A stretch of 5,200 nucleotides of DNA, from assembly GCA_052273625.1 (NCBI GenBank), contig DAVZHW010000083.1, positions 1 to 5,200 on the forward strand, in the 5' to 3' direction. The notes beneath the pieces were generated by a model. It did not search any database and was not told where the DNA came from. It worked only from the letters and a program-made list of their open reading frames with translations. The stretch is from Fimenecus sp052273625 (lineage in GTDB: Bacteria > Bacillota > Clostridia > Oscillospirales > Acutalibacteraceae). Made by a program: the position numbers and the translations under genes. The number at the start of each line of letters is the position of its first letter. The first letter of the stretch is position 1. Positions 4,535-5,200 of this stretch are shown one piece after another.

Positions 4535-5200
4535 TTATAATTGCCGCCGTTATGTTTTGTATCCTCGGCGGTATATCCGTTGTCGCTCACCTCTATAACC
4601 TTAACAGCATAAAATCCAAAACTGTAGGTGATGGTCAGCACGGTACGGCTCGGTGGGCAACTAAATCGGAAATACGAAAAACCTATCGGCATATTCCGTT
4701 TACACCAAATAAATGGCGCAAACAAGCCGCCGATGGAGAAACTCCGACTGCATCCCGAATTGTCAAACGCAGGCTTTTCAAAAGCAAGAAAAAAGAACAG
4801 CCGGAAGAAGCTTTGCCGCAGGGCATTGTGGTTGGTTGCACAGGCGGCAAACACAATACAACAGCACTTGTGGATACAGGAGATGTCCATGTGTTGATGA
4901 TTGGTGCGGCAGGTGTAGGAAAAACGGCTTATTGGCTGTACCCTTGTATTGAATATGCCTGTGCATCGGGGATGTCATTTCTCTCCACAGATACAAAAGG
5001 CGATGTGATGCGAAATTACGGAAATATTGCAAAACAGTACGGCTGCAATGTTTCGGTTATTGATTTGCGCAATCCTACACGCAGTAACGGCAACAATCTC
5101 CTGCATCTTGTAAACAAATATATGGATTTGTATCAATCAAGCGAAGAATTGGTTTACAAAGCCAAAGCGGAAAAGTATGCAAAGATTATCTCCAAGACCA
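4513..5200 (+). CDS. VirD4-like conjugative coupling protein (T4CP), partial
   Basis: The frame is open from the GTG at 4513 to the end of the window (229 codons), so the C-terminal part of a protein usually near 600 residues is missing. An N-terminal membrane segment (LIIIAAVMFCILGGISVVA, about residues 7-25) anchors it. HGTARWA at about residue 48 is typical of the family. The Walker A motif GAAGVGKT (131-138) marks the ATPase, followed by DTKGDVMRNYG. Coupling proteins bind the relaxase-DNA complex and feed it to the type IV secretion channel. The GTG is chosen because AGGGGAG (4496-4502) lies ten bases upstream and an in-frame stop at 4504-4506 rules out anything longer; starting at ATG 4552 would remove half of the membrane segment. 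Overlap with the Toprim gene suggests coupled translation. It resembles the VirD4-like group of Clostridium ICEs (the CD1115 type). Confidence 0.88.
   Translation, partial: MSGIPTLIIIAAVMFCILGGISVVAHLYNLNSIKSKTVGDGQHGTARWATKSEIRKTYRHIPFTPNKWRKQAADGETPTASRIVKRRLFKSKKKEQPEEALPQGIVVGCTGGKHNTTALVDTGDVHVLMIGAAGVGKTAYWLYPCIEYACASGMSFLSTDTKGDVMRNYGNIAKQYGCNVSVIDLRNPTRSNGNNLLHLVNKYMDLYQSSEELVYKAKAEKYAKIISKT

Noticed and set aside
4531..4890. Minus-strand and alternative plus-strand frames over the coupling protein gene
   Set aside because: They are shadows of the VirD4-like frame, which has the membrane segment and Walker A motif and stays open to the window end.
1..5200. CRISPR array, rRNA or insertion sequence transposase
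   Set aside because: No regularly spaced repeat-spacer pattern, no rRNA-like sequence and no transposase or recombinase coding frame is visible in the window.

Overview
The window is about 5.2 kb of the transfer module of an integrative and conjugative element (ICE) from a low-to-mid-GC Firmicute, most likely a gut Clostridia lineage of the Tn1549/CTn type. The basis is the gene set and order: a ribbon-helix-helix relaxosome protein, a MobP3-type relaxase with a Sel1-repeat tail, a DUF3991/Toprim primase-like protein and a VirD4-type coupling protein. AGGAGG-type ribosome binding sites and the AT-rich intergenic DNA fit. The host species cannot be named from this sequence.

Layout. Positions 1-240 hold no convincing gene but are dense in inverted repeats and in a repeated GGTTGCT motif; this is the best candidate for oriT. 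A 135-residue ribbon-helix-helix protein follows (267-674). Its natural partner, the relaxase, would be expected to start at 678, but that start runs into a stop after 10 codons. The same 17 bases recur at 1084-1100, where the real relaxase begins. The DNA between is AT-rich and carries a divergent 92-residue orphan gene (727-1005, minus strand), so it looks like a 407-bp insertion that duplicated the relaxase start. The relaxase-Sel1 gene (1085-3258) is broken by an apparent one-base deletion near 2040/2041: the relaxase half ends at 2089 and the frame for the Sel1 half is displaced.

Between the relaxase and the primase-like gene (3259-3568) lies an AT-rich gap. On the minus strand it has an extended -10 promoter (3526-3554) and, about 160 bases downstream, a 93-nt tRNA-like element (3265-3357). 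This element has a perfect 7-bp acceptor stem, an encoded CCA end and a T-arm, but no recognisable D-arm or anticodon arm; the middle is occupied by an imperfect tandem duplication. It is the least explained feature of the window.

The DUF3991/Toprim gene (3569-4534) follows. A terminator-like hairpin lies inside its last codons, and it overlaps the GTG-started VirD4-like coupling protein gene (4513 to beyond the window end).

How the parts would work together (inference from known conjugation systems): the ribbon-helix-helix protein binds oriT and helps the relaxase nick it, the relaxase stays on the transferred strand, and the VirD4 ATPase delivers the complex to the secretion channel. The Toprim protein may act in strand replacement. 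If the frameshift and insertion are real, this copy may be impaired in self-transfer.
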